A stretch of DNA of 64,000 nt. Source: Tomocerus qinae. Taxonomy: Eukaryota > Arthropoda > Collembola > Entomobryomorpha > Tomoceridae. A program made the translations under genes and the position numbers. The notes beneath the pieces were generated by a model. The model was not told where the DNA came from. It saw only the letters and a program-made list of their open reading frames with translations, and ran no database searches. Positions 11,615 through 24,202 of the stretch are shown here, in pieces. The stretch covers positions 1,798,001 through 1,862,000 of the forward strand of contig CM034549.1 of the NCBI GenBank assembly GCA_020055645.1, given 5' to 3'. The stretch's first letter is position 1; every line of letters starts with the position of its first letter.

Positions 11615-14107
11615 GTAAGCTAACACACTAACTAACAACAATCCAAACAATTACTAACTAACTCTACTCACTACGAACACTCAACTCCTACTTACTCTAC
11701 TTACTACTTACTGCTACAAACACATTTAACTCTGATATTATACTCTGACTAATTATATACTCTCTGTACTTATTGTTTAGTACTCTGGTGTCAGAACGCA
11801 GACTGACAATCAGGTAGACCTGTCGTAGTTTATCTACTTCTATTTGCTAGCAGTGGATGATGTAGCATGAGCATGATTTATTTATACCATAGAGATCCTG
11901 ATTTTGATTAGTCATTAGACTCTACTCAAGCTTCTCATTAAATAATATACAACCTCTCTACTTGTCTAATGCATGAGCTACAGTTTCCTAGTTAGTAGTA
12001 GATCAAAGTAATTACCTCCAAAGTACAATTTGCTCTGTTTAAACTTAACTTAATTGGAGACTCTCAAATATTGATAGTAATAGTTCCTTTGATGACTTTG
12101 AAGTGCTCTAGTGTTATTATTGAATGTAGATGAAGTGAAATGGTATATCTTGTTTATTTGCTAATGGGTTTAATGGAATACAAATACAGCACAAAGCGCT
12201 GTCATAATAATATTAGCATCAATAAGTAGAAACTCCTAAACTACTAATACCAAATCTCTTTCATATGAAATCTAGTAAATACACTAGACGGATTTTATAA
12301 TTTGTTTTCTGTACAAAAGCTGACTCTAAATAACAAGAAGCACTTAAAAGGTGAGTCACAGCAATGCGAATAAAATATAAAGCTGTTTTTGCCAGTTGAG
12401 ATGGGTATCTGCACAGTAAACTTGTCTTAAGATAATTTTTCAATGAACTTAAACTTGCATTTTCGGATTTTTCATAAGTGAACCAAGATTAGACATTTTC
12501 AACATTTCAACATTTCTGTCAGTATTAGAAAAAAATCAGGCTGTTTTTATTGACATAATTGAGAATGATAAATCGGTGTAGGCCGTAGCTGCTGTAAGTA
12601 GCCAGTAAAAGCTGTCGTAAACAGATATGGCTTATCGTACTTCTGTAAAGTAAATGTACCAGTCTTGTATATACCATAAACAGTCGTTGGTAGCATGATG
12701 TGCTGTGCACGGTGAATGATTTAGTGTCAGTTTACTCATCTAGTTTCAAGCAAGAGCCTGTATTTGACTGTGCCACCTATTTGCAGAAGTTGTACTTGAA
12801 AGCATGAATTTTTCAATGTTGGCTTTAGTGCGGTAGTCTGCTAGCAGGATGGCTCTTTGTGTAGACTTTATGATCAAAGACTATTTGTACTCAAGCTCTA
12901 CTGGGGATTATGATACTGATTTGCATGCTTTCGTAATGATGCTCTTTTGTGCTCCGGTGGTCATATAGATTGTACACAGAAGACACAGATCATCCTTGCT
13001 AGGGCTTGTTGATGTAAATATGTTTATCCGACTTAATTGTGTTAAATTGTGCTAATTGAAAAGTAGCTTCAGTTATGTAAACAGGTACATACAGTGAAGT
13101 CAGTAATTGTGTATACTTTGTGTATAGGATTTGTCGTAAGACGGCTGAACAAAGTTTGCCACTGGCTCACTTCTTTGTCGCAACAAGCTATGCAAACTCC
13201 CAGGACGACTTCTATTTAAACATCAACTTGATGTATTACACTTGGATTGGAAGATATAAACATAGCATTTACTTATGTACAGAAAGTTATGTAGATGAAC
13301 AAATGAAATTACTTATAATTCGTTTAGGGAAGATCTTACGAGATATGAGAGAGCATGGCCATACGACAAAATAGACACAGATACTTGTAATATAGATAAA
13401 TCTACTTTTTAGTATAAGAATAGGTTACTGAGTACAATTATATAATTCGAAACGCAAAAAGAAAACGACTGGGATTGCTCTCTTAAGGGAAAACGTATGA
13501 AAACTTACAATTTGATTCATGTACTAAAATTGGCTTTTTTTGTTTTGTTACGTTTTGTTACCATTTATATGGACTTTGTTGGATTACGTTTTAATACATT
13601 GTAATTTTGTTTATTCACATTATTATTCACATTATTCACATTTATTCCTGCAAGTTCTTTAATTTAATTCGTGTTTCGTAGAGATGTCCACGTATTTGTA
13701 GCTACGGTATTTGATTTATGGCACACAAGTATTATGACATGGTTAGCTATCATTATATTTTGCATTCTGACTTAATATAGCTATTCAAATCTTTGACTTG
13801 ACGATGAGACAGAACGACAGGAATTCTGACAATATAAATTGACTAAAACGAGTTAAGGACAAACGAAAGCACTGCACACATCCCTTGCAATCCCCCGATA
13901 TTTGAGTTTGCTTGTTTTTTCGTATTTGCACAGTAATTTAGTGTTGCTTGCATGAAATCGCTCTGAAATGCATGACAAAGTTTTAAATATTATTTGTAGT
14001 TGAAAAATAAATTTTTACTTTCAATTCTCACGGTTTTTTATTTTTGCAAAATGTCTGGGCAGTCTGTGAATGAAGGTGCTGATTATTCTCACATTAATAA
14101 TTTTCAG
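11615..14107 (+). other. bib intron, no further feature recognised
   Basis: GT (11615, gtaagc) to AG (14107, ttttcag), phase 1. The first 110 bases are low-complexity ACTAACT and CTACTTA type sequence. Near 13610-13648 there is an imperfect tandem of ATTCACATT. An 84-codon open frame at 13120-13374 lacks any known domain and is within chance expectation. Confidence 0.85.
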
Positions 14108-15204
14108 GACTGCTGTGCGAGCGGTTCGAACCCCTTTACGGTGGAACGCGCTCTCTATATATGAAGCCGTCTCCAGTGCTGCCGCGGACCAATCTGAGTC
14201 GCTCTCAGTCCGTCTACGCGTCCAAACGGTTCAATGACTATGTGCCCAAATTCGACTTGCCTCGGAAACAAGCGACGCCACACTCGGGACTGAGCACACA
14301 TTCTCACGGTTACAGCCAACAACCCGCCGACTCGAACTACGAATCTCTGTACGAAAGAAAATCCATTGGCCTCCACGCCCTGGGAGGCCACCACTCGCTC
14401 CTCCACTCCGGACCTCCGTCTTACGAATCGGGCTATTGCAAGACCTACGAAACATCCAAGTCACATCACTCGCACCACCAACACGCTCCCCACCATCACA
14501 GCCATGGCACTCACGCCAGAGAAAAGAGCGAGGTGCAGCAACAGCGGGAAAATCACGCCAACAGGATCCTGGCACAGTACGAACCAGCCAAGTCACTCGT
14601 GGACGTGGACATTAAGCCCACGGAGAGGAAGCAGAATAAATCTTCTCTCTACTACGAAACTGAGTTCGTGAGAAAGGAGCAGGAGGAGAAGAACTTGATC
14701 GATACAGATGACTACTTGCCCAACAGCGGCGGTCTAGCCAGCAGGGACGCCAACCCGCCACCCCCGCCCAGATTCCGCTCCCAGATGCCCCCCATACAGA
14801 GTCAACAGAGATACAGACCCCCAGGGCAATGCTCTTCAGAAAATTCCGGTGATTTCAATCGTGAGAATCCCTCAATGCAAAAGAATCCCCAATCTGCTAA
14901 TTCCAACTCCGTCATTCCCAAGAAACCGTACGAGCTTTTAGAAGCGGCCAACGTCAATGCCAACAAAAAACTAATGGACTTCTCTCCCATCCATCCGGCT
15001 CAACAGTCGAGTCCCCATGGTCAACAGCAAAATGGATGTCCCAATAACTATTCCCCGAGACTTCTCTTGGCAGAGAAAGACTCTACCTACTCACGAATCT
15101 TGGAACCCATAATGAATTCCAAACCCGGGAACGGGTCTAATGGTCATCCTAGTGCTTTCTGCCGCATGTCCCCTAAAGACACTCTCACCTATTCCTACCA
15201 TTGA
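14108..15204 (+). CDS. bib: big brain (bib), terminal exon: long cytoplasmic C-terminal tail
   Basis: Begins after ttttcag at 14107, completes an AGA (Arg) codon with the preceding exon, and is open for 364 codons to TGA at 15202-15204. The first residues contain FEPLYGGTRSLY and then RTNLSRSQSVYA, both close to motifs in the tail of Drosophila Big brain; this is the strongest evidence for calling the gene bib rather than another aquaporin. The rest is predicted to be disordered: a His-rich run (14464-14517), a PPPPP run (14755-14769) followed by RFRSQMPP, Gln and Asn rich patches, and tyrosines in YESLY and YETEF contexts. No membrane segment is visible. The tail is about 0.4 kb shorter than in the fly and lacks its long poly-Gln tracts. 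With the two upstream exons, 505 residues of the C-terminal portion are covered; fly Bib is about 700. GC is near 50 percent against roughly 35 percent around it. Confidence 0.93.
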
Positions 15205-16054
15205 ATATAAACGTTAATTAGATATTTTATACTAATAATTTAGATGAATCATTGTCCAATCATTTTTGTTTATTTTCAATTATTCATATTTTTAATTAAT
15301 GTTAATTGAAACGAATTACGACATTTCCCAAAATATTCCTAATATTGCAAGTTATATATTTTTCTTGATTCATTCATTTTAAACCTATAAAGCCATGATA
15401 TTAATATATTTAATACATACATTATCTCATTTTTTACGACGAAGAAGTTACAATAGTACCAAATAATTTCGTCTACTCTAAGTCGGTTTAGTAAGAAAAG
15501 TATGACATTGTGTTATGTTGCCAGTTTCATGCTGGTACCGAGATGTTTTGAAGTGATGATTTTTTGTCTTTATATTTCCACAAAACTGTGGTTATTAATA
15601 ATGGTTTTTATTTAATTTTTTATCAGAAATCTATAGCAAGCATAATAATCTATAATTTTTCGCCAAATTGGTTAACATCGATTTATACTTATGTTCTGTT
15701 ATGTACTACTCATTAATATATACTTAAATGTCAATGACGCAAGGCTTAGAAATCTATTTGTTAACTAAAGTACTTAATTATATCAAAAAGGAGTAGTGAT
15801 ATGGAGGGCTCTATATTAAAAAAATAATTTACGGTCGAGATGCTTTATATGCAGTCAACAATGAATATCCAAATTCTTCTACTACAATTCTCTAGTTACA
15901 ACTCGTTAAAATTAAAATATCAAAAATAGAGGACGGAAAGGAACGATCATGGATGTACTATTGCAATTTACGATCTATTTTTAGAAGGAAATGGAATACA
16001 TCTACAAGGCGAAAAAGGGATTTTAAAGCTATAGTTCATGGGATGAGTAATAAA
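15205..16054 (+). other. probable bib 3' UTR with poly(A) signal
   Basis: AT-rich, ORF-free sequence directly after the bib stop. The first canonical AATAAA I see downstream is at 16049-16054, which would give an 850-base 3' UTR. Later AATAAA copies (for example near 18373 and 19145) would allow longer forms. The end point is inference; no cleavage site can be proven from sequence alone. Confidence 0.4.
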
Positions 16055-19000
16055 TGATTGTATCCTCTTAGTAGTACCAAACTACGTAAGTTTTAATAAT
16101 TATTATGCTATACCTAAGTATTGTAAGGAATAATATTAAATGATATGAAGTAAGTAGCTAAGTCAGAGTGCCGTGCTCTGGTCCGTGTGTGAATATCTGT
16201 AAGACAGTATACTATATTTTTAATGGAGGACTGTGTACATAAGATGTAATTGCTATTTGTGAACATTGTATTTGTACAGTAGGATAGGATAAAATACCAA
16301 TGCTTTTAGGTGTGGTATTATTGTTACTAGTTAGTTTGATATCAGCAGCGCACTTGCATGCGCTTATTAACCTCCTGACGAAAAGCTCAACTGCTCATAG
16401 TTTTCATTCAATTCAGCGGTGACTTAATGCTCAGTTGCACTTTCACTCGGTCACAAAAAGTCTGATTCGTAGTCGTTAAAACAAGAAGCACTCCCAAATA
16501 AGTCTTTTTGTGTAATCCACGTACACAATGACTGGTTTACATTTAGACCTGGTTTGGATTGGCTAATCTTGCTCTGCAGCAAAATGACTAGGAAGGGATT
16601 AAGAAAAAGTTAATGGAGAGACATTTGAAACTGTAATTGTTCTTCCATTGTGTTGTATTTTTAATGTGGTTTTATAAAAAAGCATATCAAATGATCACTT
16701 TAAAATACTATTCCTCAACTCAACTCAACCAACAAATTAAAAGCTTTTCGTGGAGATGTGAAGTAACACTTACACACATATTATACTTCACTCAATCTCG
16801 TGTTTCTTTAACTGTAAAATAACGCAATTTAATGCAAAATGCAATCCATGCTTGATGCACTACATTATACACAGATATACTATCATACTACAGTACTCTG
16901 TATTAAGTATTCATTGCATTAATGAGATAGCTAAAATTTTAATTACTTTATTTAACTCTTTCAACCTGTAAACTCAAAGATTTAGGACTAACAGTTATTT
17001 TATGGGTAAACTACACTATTTTGCATTCATGTAAATTCGCAATAGAAGTATGTCTTAGTATGTGCATAATGTGGACTTTATTACACTAGGTAAGTTTTAA
17101 TCCTTAACGCAAATGTCATTAATGGCGGATTGGAAATGAGGGCAATATTTATTTCCCTATGTAGACACGCATACTTAAGCCACAGAAACATCATCAGGGA
17201 AGACCAAACAGGCGACAGGATTTAAAATGCCATTAAATTAGTTCTTTCCACATGCAGGCAGGTGTTGCAGTTCTGTTTTGTTTTGTTGGTTGGGCATTGT
17301 TCGTTCTACTGAAGTTGGTCAGGTGAATAATTTCACTTCTTTATAAAGGGAAAAGGAAAACGCACGCCAATCTTAAATAGTCAGATGCAAACCAAGGAGT
17401 AAATATAAACATTTTATTATTCAATTTAAGTGTTTTTTAATTGCTACTCTGCCCTCCTTTGATATTCTAGTTCGTCTCAACTATGTAATTGTGAAACACT
17501 GTAATTAATCGGAAAACTAACAATAGCAGGGTGTATTTGCTTATGTTAACATTTCGTTTATTCATTTCGTATCTCCTTTGATGCAATTTATGTAAGAGGA
17601 ATTTTAAATCTATCTTCTACTTGCTACATGCATTTTATATCAGTTGCAGTAAACGTTTCATGTTCGTACATTTTTCAACTACATACTCTCTTTTTTGAAA
17701 ACCTCACTTGATGTAAATGAATAATCATACTACGATTATATTGCTGTTTTAATTATTCAAGCGAGTAATGTGCATAAGAATTTCCAATTCATCATTGTTG
17801 TCTCTCTTTTAGATTTTTTACTAAGCAAGTATTACAAACTCAGAGGTGGAGAAAAAGTTATTTTTGAGATCGGGTACTCTTAAAAGTGTTACATATGCAT
17901 AAAAGATTACATTCTGCAATATAAATCAATTAACGTGTTGGTATAATTATAGGAGTGCTTTCTTGCGATAAAGTTGCAATCAGAATTTTTGAATCTTGCG
18001 AGGGTTGCAGTCTGACTTTCGTTGCTGTGAAGAAAATATGAAACCGTAGTAAGTACTTTTACAGTACTAATACTTATAGTTAGTGTACAAAGTAGGATAA
18101 CAGTAGTAGGTAAATATAATCTAAATTCAATATTCTCTATTTGTAAAAATTGTACATTATGTAGCGTTGGTTAGTTAGCATAATGTATAGTTCTAATTAC
18201 ACATGGTTTAATCATGTTTTATGAATAAGAGTTTGCAGAATGTGGCTGTGAATTTATACTCTTGCCATCAACTCTATAAGACCTTATAACGGTGAATTTT
18301 CAAAAATTAATATTTTTCTTACACCTAATGTGCTATTCATTACGAGAGAACTTGCACCAATTTTGTACAAAATAAATGAAGCTTAGTTAGTTCGTATCTT
18401 TCCTGTCACAATTTGTCTAAGTGCACTGCACATTTGTGAGATTTGTACACATATCGTAAAACCACCTGTAGCTAAATTAGTACCAGCTGCTGTTTACGGC
18501 AGTCAAATATCCTTCTGCGTCTACCTAATTGTGCATTCAAACTTCTTATTGTTGCTTAATTTTCAACCTTTAGGTAAAGCAAAAATTTAATGATTAGCAC
18601 TAATGGTTCTTCCATGAGTATCAACTTGATAAAGTATTTAATAAAATATATTTTTGTATTTACATATACACGTTATACTACATTATATTCCTGTTAACCT
18701 ATTTATACAAAATTGATTAATTAATCATATCTCCATCTATAGATTATGTACATAAAAAGAGTAACTTCTACTACAATTAGTTTAGCTGAGCAACTGTCAG
18801 CGAGTAATCTTAATATATGTGCATGCATCACTTACTTAGAAGTGTACTGTAAATGACCAATGTAAAAAGAGGAATGTAGATACTAAATGGATTTGTAGTC
18901 AGCTTACTAACTAATATATTTACTAATTGTGTAGTCCAATTAATAGGATTATGATAGATAACAAGCATATCACTACAATAATGCACTGTCAATGTTACAG

Positions 19001-21202
19001 TGTCGGGTACCATTAATTGGCTACAGTTGCGTTTCACTAGCTTTGATTGTATACATCTGTGTCAATACAATATAGGTACTTATGGTTTGATTTTAGTGAT
19101 AATACACAATTAATCTACCAACAATGTTATGTCATGTTCATAAACAATAAATCAAGTGTAATATAAATGGTGGTGTAACTACTCATTGTACAAAAGTAAA
19201 AAGAACGTACATTAGCATGTCTGTAAATTGAGCTTGCTTAAACAACCTACAGATACGTCTGGTTTCTAATAAAATCACTTGTTCAAACTCCAATTTCCTA
19301 TTGTATGCGTGGTTTCATTTATCGTAGAGCTATTTTTAAACCTCGAGAATTTTATAGCACCTCCGCATTCATATAGAAATAAAAAGCAGTATAATATCTA
19401 CACATTGTCCATGCATGCATTTTTATTGGTACTCGATATCAATAGATAGATTGGGAGAGTAAGTAGAGTTTAAGATTAGACAAAAAACATGAAAATGGCA
19501 TTGTGGTAGTGAGCATAAAATGCAGATACACAGGTCAGATACTGATGAAATACAGAATTATTGGATTTAATAGAAATTTTTACCAAATTTAGGTAGTTAT
19601 CCACCAAATTAACTTTTTATTGGCAATTTATCGCTTTATTGCATAAGAAAACGCAAACAACCCAACTAAATAGGTAATTAGAGGATAAGTAAGTCAGGTC
19701 GATTCACTAACACGAAACAGGCACTACAACTCTATACATGAGTTGCACGTTGCACATTAGCTCGCAGAATCTGTGATACTGCCTCCTTGTTAACTATCTT
19801 TACAAGAAGGAGTGAATGGTTTTACACGCTAATGTGTTTAATAGTCCATTTCAACTCCAAAGCTAGTTAATCTCACCTACCATATGCTGTCCTGTCTGCG
19901 TGTGTCCAAACAACGAGAAGTAATGTGAGCGGTTAGATAGAAACAGCATAGTGCTATGTTTTTGTTGCATCAACCATGAAATCTTTCTGTTGCATTCAAT
20001 TGGACTGTTTCTTTGTGTACATACAGATCTCTATATAATATCCGGAACAAATAGTTGTCATTATTAAAAATTGCACAATCCCATTTTTAACTAGACCCTC
20101 TCAAGAGACATCCATCCGCTCCTAGCACAATGGAAAAATAGTTCGCCATTGTGAAAGACAAAGTTTCAACTGACATTTCCAATCTGTGGAACATTTTATG
20201 ATGACGCACATTTACACATTGGAGACGTTTGACCAATTCTCTTTCATTATTCTTTGGAAAATATTTCATTTCCCAATTACCAGCGTGTTATTATTAATTT
20301 TAAGCGCACATGCATAACATCTTGATATAACGTGTAAAATTCATTAGCCACCGGACCTTGAATTATTAGTAGAAAATAAGCTCAATCTTACTTGTCATTA
20401 TATTATTAATCATTCAATCTAATTGATCATATCCATTAAAATTGGAAATAATTAAATGATTAGTGATAAGTATGATAAAATAAAAGAAAAATTACACCAA
20501 ATGTTTCTAAAAGTGCACCTGGATTTATCAAAAATATGGCACGTATATTATATACAGCATACGGAGATTTCACTAAGTATACTTTATCGGACTTCGTTCA
20601 ATAAGGCTTTATGTCTCGTATGCGATTTACCAATTATTACGTTCAGCTACGCTCATCTATAACAACATAGAGTGCTCAATCTTGCTTTACTCTTTTTTAG
20701 AGTGAATTACGATCACTCAAAATCAGACACAATCCTTCTGATCTTACTAAACATTATCAGATCATTTACATTTAGTATAATTTACATCCTTTGGAAAACA
20801 AACCTGTCATCTGCGAACGTGCAAAGATGCTTCTGCAAACGATTGAAGCTGTAATTAAAAGTTCTTTAAAATACAGTATTTCTTTAGTATCTCTGTTACT
20901 GGAATCTTACATTGAGAATCATGTCTAGACTCTAGACCTATACAATATTCTCATAATTTGATAAAAGTGGCACCCAAGGATATACAACAGCCCAGCCTGC
21001 AATGCAAATGTCGAGAACCCGCTTCCCCTGACATGAAAAATAATTTCTAGAACAAAATATGGCTGGTGAAAATCGAATCATTTATTTTTGTCGTTTTTAT
21101 TTGCTTTAAGATTTTTGGAAATACATGTTTATTGGCACGCCTACGCAAGTCTCGTTTCTAATTGTACCTAAGATCTAGAATCTAGATCTAGATCATCACA
21201 CA
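16055..21202. other. non-coding stretch, nothing recognised
   Basis: About 5.1 kb of AT-rich DNA downstream of bib. The longest open frames are about 70 codons, below what chance gives in such sequence. Several AATAAA hexamers could serve as distal poly(A) signals for bib. Short XbaI/BglII-like palindromes cluster near 20920-20940 and 21171-21195 (TCTAGA and AGATCT cores). I see no repeat family or RNA gene. Confidence 0.5.
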
Positions 21203-21337
21203 TTAACCTATTATTTTAAAATCATTTGCGAAATGAAAAAAAATATGGTTTCAATGTGAATAGCCAAATTTTTCCTGCATATAAAATAACAAGGCAAGGC
21301 ATATTTAATTGAAGGAAGGAGTTTCAAGTTCTGCCAC
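21203..21337 (+). repeat. direct repeat, left copy (135 bp)
   Basis: Starts TTAACCTATTA and ends AGTTCTGCCAC. It is nearly identical to 22517-22657; the other copy has a six-base insertion (AAATTT) after CCAAATTTT and a few substitutions. The minisatellite begins just past its right edge. It could be a short terminal repeat of a larger element, or a duplicated fragment of one repeat family. No coding sequence lies between the copies. Confidence 0.8.
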
Positions 21338-21352
21338 ATCCATATAGGCTAA

Positions 21353-21990
21353 GCCATCCAATCCAGCGATCACCAACAAATCCCATCCAGCCCAACACCA
21401 TACCAACAAATCCCATCCAGCCCATCACCATTCCAACAAATCCCATCCAGCCCATCAAAAAACAAATCCCATCCAGTCCATCACCAACAAATCCCATCCA
21501 GCCCATCACCAACAAATCCCATCCAGCCCATCACCAACAAATCCCGTCCAGCCCATCACCAACAAATCCCATCCAGTCCATCACCAACAAATCCCATCCA
21601 GCCCATCACCAACAAATCCCGTCCAGCCCATCACCAACAAATCCCATCCAGCCTATCACCGACAAATCCCATTCAGCCCATCACCAACAAATCCCATCCA
21701 GCCCATCACCAACAAATCCCATCCAGCCCATCACCAACAAATCCCATCCAGCCCATCACCAACAAATCCCGTCCAGCCCATCACCAACAAATCCCATCCA
21801 GTCCATCACCAACAAATCCCATCCAGCCCATCACCAACAAATCCCGTCCAGCCCATCACCAACAAATCCCATCCAGCCTATCACCGACAAATCCCATTCA
21901 GCCCATCACCAACAAATCCCATCCAGCCCATCACCAACAAATCCCATCCAGCCTATCACCGACAAATCCCATACAGCCCATCACAAACAA
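21353..21990 (+). repeat. 25-bp minisatellite with 225-bp higher-order period
   Basis: About 25 tandem copies of a 25-bp unit that starts ATCCCATCCAGCCC and ends ATCACCAACAA. From 21466 on the period is a strict 25 bp; the first few units are 26-30 bp and irregular. Variant units (GTCC in place of ATCC, AGTCC, GCCTATCACCGAC, ATTCAG) occur in the same order at 21541-21690 and 21766-21915, so a block of nine units (225 bp) has been duplicated. Because 25 is not a multiple of three, the open frame seen on the other strand shifts and is not a protein. The sequence after 21990 keeps degenerate GATGGGATG-like pieces. Confidence 0.95.
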
Positions 21991-22149
21991 ATTCCTTGTC
22001 CCAAGTAATTGCCTCCATCCCTTCCAGCAACCCCAAACATCTGGATGAGATGGGGATGTTGGGGAAAATGGATGGGATGATTACATGTAAGCTTGGCAGT
22101 ATGCATAATGGTGAGTCAGAGTGGCAAAGACGTACCTTTATACCCTAAT

Positions 22150-22287
22150 GCCCATATTTTTAATGACTCGACTCTCACTCTCACGCACTTTTTACGCATT
22201 TTTTCGAGAGTGAAAGGTACCTCGATACATATCTTACACTCTCAAAGAGTGGAGATTAGAGTGGGAGTGTTTATTAAAAATATGGGC
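22150..22287. repeat. short inverted-repeat unit (possible MITE)
   Basis: GCCCATATTTTTAAT (22150-22164) is exactly reverse-complementary to 22273-22287. Inside the ends, CTCTCACTCT-type and GAGAGTG-type words continue a weaker complementarity, so most of the 138 bp can fold. No coding content and no clear target duplication. It lies between the minisatellite and the right direct repeat. Confidence 0.55.
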
Positions 22288-22516
22288 CTAAGTCAAAAAT
22301 ATGACTCTAATGGGTGACCAGAATAAGTTTCGATAGTCACCATACAATTCCAACACAAAAATATTGACCCTAGGTCATAAAAAGGTGAAGTTTTAGAATA
22401 TTTTTGACTCCGGTTATGAAGTTTGTAACTCATTACATATATACTACCATTATGCGCTCTGAATATTTTATATTTAAGAATGGATGTAGGTTTTCTATTT
22501 AAGACGTAAAACATTT

Positions 22517-22657
22517 TTAACCTATTAGTTTAAAACCATTTGCGAAATGAAAAAAAATATGGTTTCAATGTGAATAGCCAAATTTTAAATTTTACTGCAT
22601 ATAAAATAACAAGGCAAGGCATATTTAATTGAAGGAAGGAGTTTCAAGTTCTGCCAC
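22517..22657 (+). repeat. direct repeat, right copy (141 bp)
   Basis: Second copy of the 21203-21337 sequence in the same orientation, again ending AGTTCTGCCAC but then followed by a different sequence (GTCGCACAACAG). An AT microsatellite lies shortly after it at about 22757-22771. Confidence 0.8.
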
Positions 22658-22921
22658 GTCGCACAACAGTGACTTTCATAATTTTATCATCGCGCAAGCG
22701 TGTATGCATAAGTTCCATCTGGATGGAATTTAGCATATTTACCTAATAAACCAAATATATATATATATAAACTATAAACTATATGAAATATTGAGGAAAC
22801 TACAATAAAAATCATATGACCTAGCTAAAAACTTTTAAAGCTCATATGAAGATGGGGTTTGAGTCACTCGTTCATAGTTCATGTTTATTCAAGTGCCACT
22901 TAGTCAGTTACAAACAAGTTA

Positions 22922-24194
22922 ATGAACGCCTCCGTTTAACGGGTCAATGAAATAATTTAAATAGTCAATGAAAAATGATTTAATCGGTAAATGCTGAAGA
23001 TTTAAATAGAGATAATTTGAAAAAGTCAATACGTAATTATTTAAAAAGTCAATGAAAACGCTGAATGGGTAAATGGAAGTTGCTTTTACATAGAAACCTT
23101 AGAGCATACCCAAAAGCAGTAAGAGACGGCCGTCTGAGAGTTTGAGATAGCAAAATTATGTTAATCTGTTGACCGATAAGAGCAAGGTTGATGTTAGGTG
23201 TTAAAGTGAAGGGAAGTAAACGACACAATTCTTCACTATCTTTCACTCCCTGGGCCAGTAACCACAGTCTTCCAATGGCTTCACAGTTAATTTATAGTTC
23301 CAATTCGGAAACCGAAAACAGTCCCCCGAAGAAAATTCAAAAACCTACTACTGAAAAGCCGGATTGGGGTTTACTACTTTTCTACTATGGAGAAGATTTT
23401 ACAAAACTGGTCAAATGAAAGAAATCCATTATCGCCCAACTGTTACACATTTGCTAATGAGCCATGCTTACCATTTAATCTCCTCACTTCAGCCTACCAA
23501 TGGGCTAAAAGCAATCCCACCATACTGACCGAACCCTCATGTGATGAAAATAAATTTCTCTACTTCTTTGGTGCTCAAGGGTGTTCCATTACAACAGATA
23601 TGATTAAAAAATTTCCGTTTCGCCAAATGGACTAAATTTGATCACTTTCTAAATTCTGAATTTACTATGTGGCACACTATGTTTATAGTAAACGATTGGA
23701 AAAAGTCTAAATGTACATGTCCCTATTATCAAAAGAGTTACATGTGCAAGCACATAGTTGCAATTGCGTCGATGCACAAACAATTTCGGTTTTCTCCAGC
23801 TGTTAAACGTATACCCCTCAACGCAAAGAGACGGCGAGGAAGACCAAAGGGGGCTACAAAAGCATTGATTCGAGATTGATTATGCTACTGGCTGCCTGCT
23901 GATTTTTATGCCTTTTTGCTATTTAATGACTATGATCAGATGATCACAAACTAATTACTAAGACTACTTTTTAATGAATATTATTTAATGCCAATTAATG
24001 TATGTGACTGCTAATTTAATGACTATCATGTAATAATTAACACAATTTACCAATTCAGCGTTTTCATTGACTTTTTCAAATTATCTCCATTTAAATCTTC
24101 AGCATTTACCGATTAAATCATTATTCATTGACTATTTAAATTATTTCATTGACTATTTAAATTATTTCATTGACCCATTAAATAGCATCCTTCC
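22922..24194 (+). mobile_element. decayed Mutator-like (MULE) DNA transposon
   Basis: The ends are long terminal inverted repeats: about 22935-23070 on the left and about 24050-24182 on the right. They share blocks such as GGGTCAATGAAATAATTTAA and CGGTAAATGCTGAAGATTT. The right arm carries an extra 20-bp duplication of TCATTGACTATTTAAATTAT type. The 8-bp word ACAAGTTA occurs on both outer sides at matching distance (22914-22921 and 24195-24202), which I take as the target duplication; 8-10 bp is typical of MULEs. The interior holds broken reading frames ending in a SWIM zinc finger. At 1.27 kb it is far shorter than an autonomous MULE, so it is an internally deleted copy. The exact outermost bases are uncertain because the last 12-13 bp of each end match poorly. 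Confidence 0.75.
23276..23879 (+). pseudogene. MULE transposase remnant with SWIM zinc finger and AT-hook-like tail
   Basis: Three overlapping frames carry the remnant. The last, open from about 23605 to TGA at 23877-23879, encodes WKKSKCTCPYYQKSYMCKH, a SWIM-type zinc finger (CxC, spacer, CxH) characteristic of MULE transposases, followed by a basic KRRRGRPKG segment like an AT-hook. Two other frames (to about 23418 and 23387-23635) encode upstream pieces and are offset, so at least two frameshifts or losses have occurred. The catalytic DDE domain that should come before the SWIM finger is not visible, and the total length is a fraction of a full transposase. It sits centrally between the terminal inverted repeats. 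The family call rests on the zinc finger together with the repeat structure; the gene is non-functional. Confidence 0.7.
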
Positions 24195-24202
24195 ACAAGT
24201 TA

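Noticed and set aside
13120..13374. 84-codon frame in the third bib intron region
   Set aside because: Non-ATG start, no domain and chance length; exons either side join in phase without it.
14231..14596. Complement and other-frame open readings inside the bib tail exon
   Set aside because: They are shadows of the 364-codon bib frame, which has conserved motifs and continuous splice phase.
21324..21515. Gly-Trp-Met repeat protein on the complement of the minisatellite
   Set aside because: The 25-bp unit is not a multiple of three, so the repeat peptide exists only because the first units are 26-30 bp long; later units change frame.
21353..21990. CRISPR-like array
   Set aside because: Units are contiguous with no unique spacers and the host is eukaryotic; it is a minisatellite.
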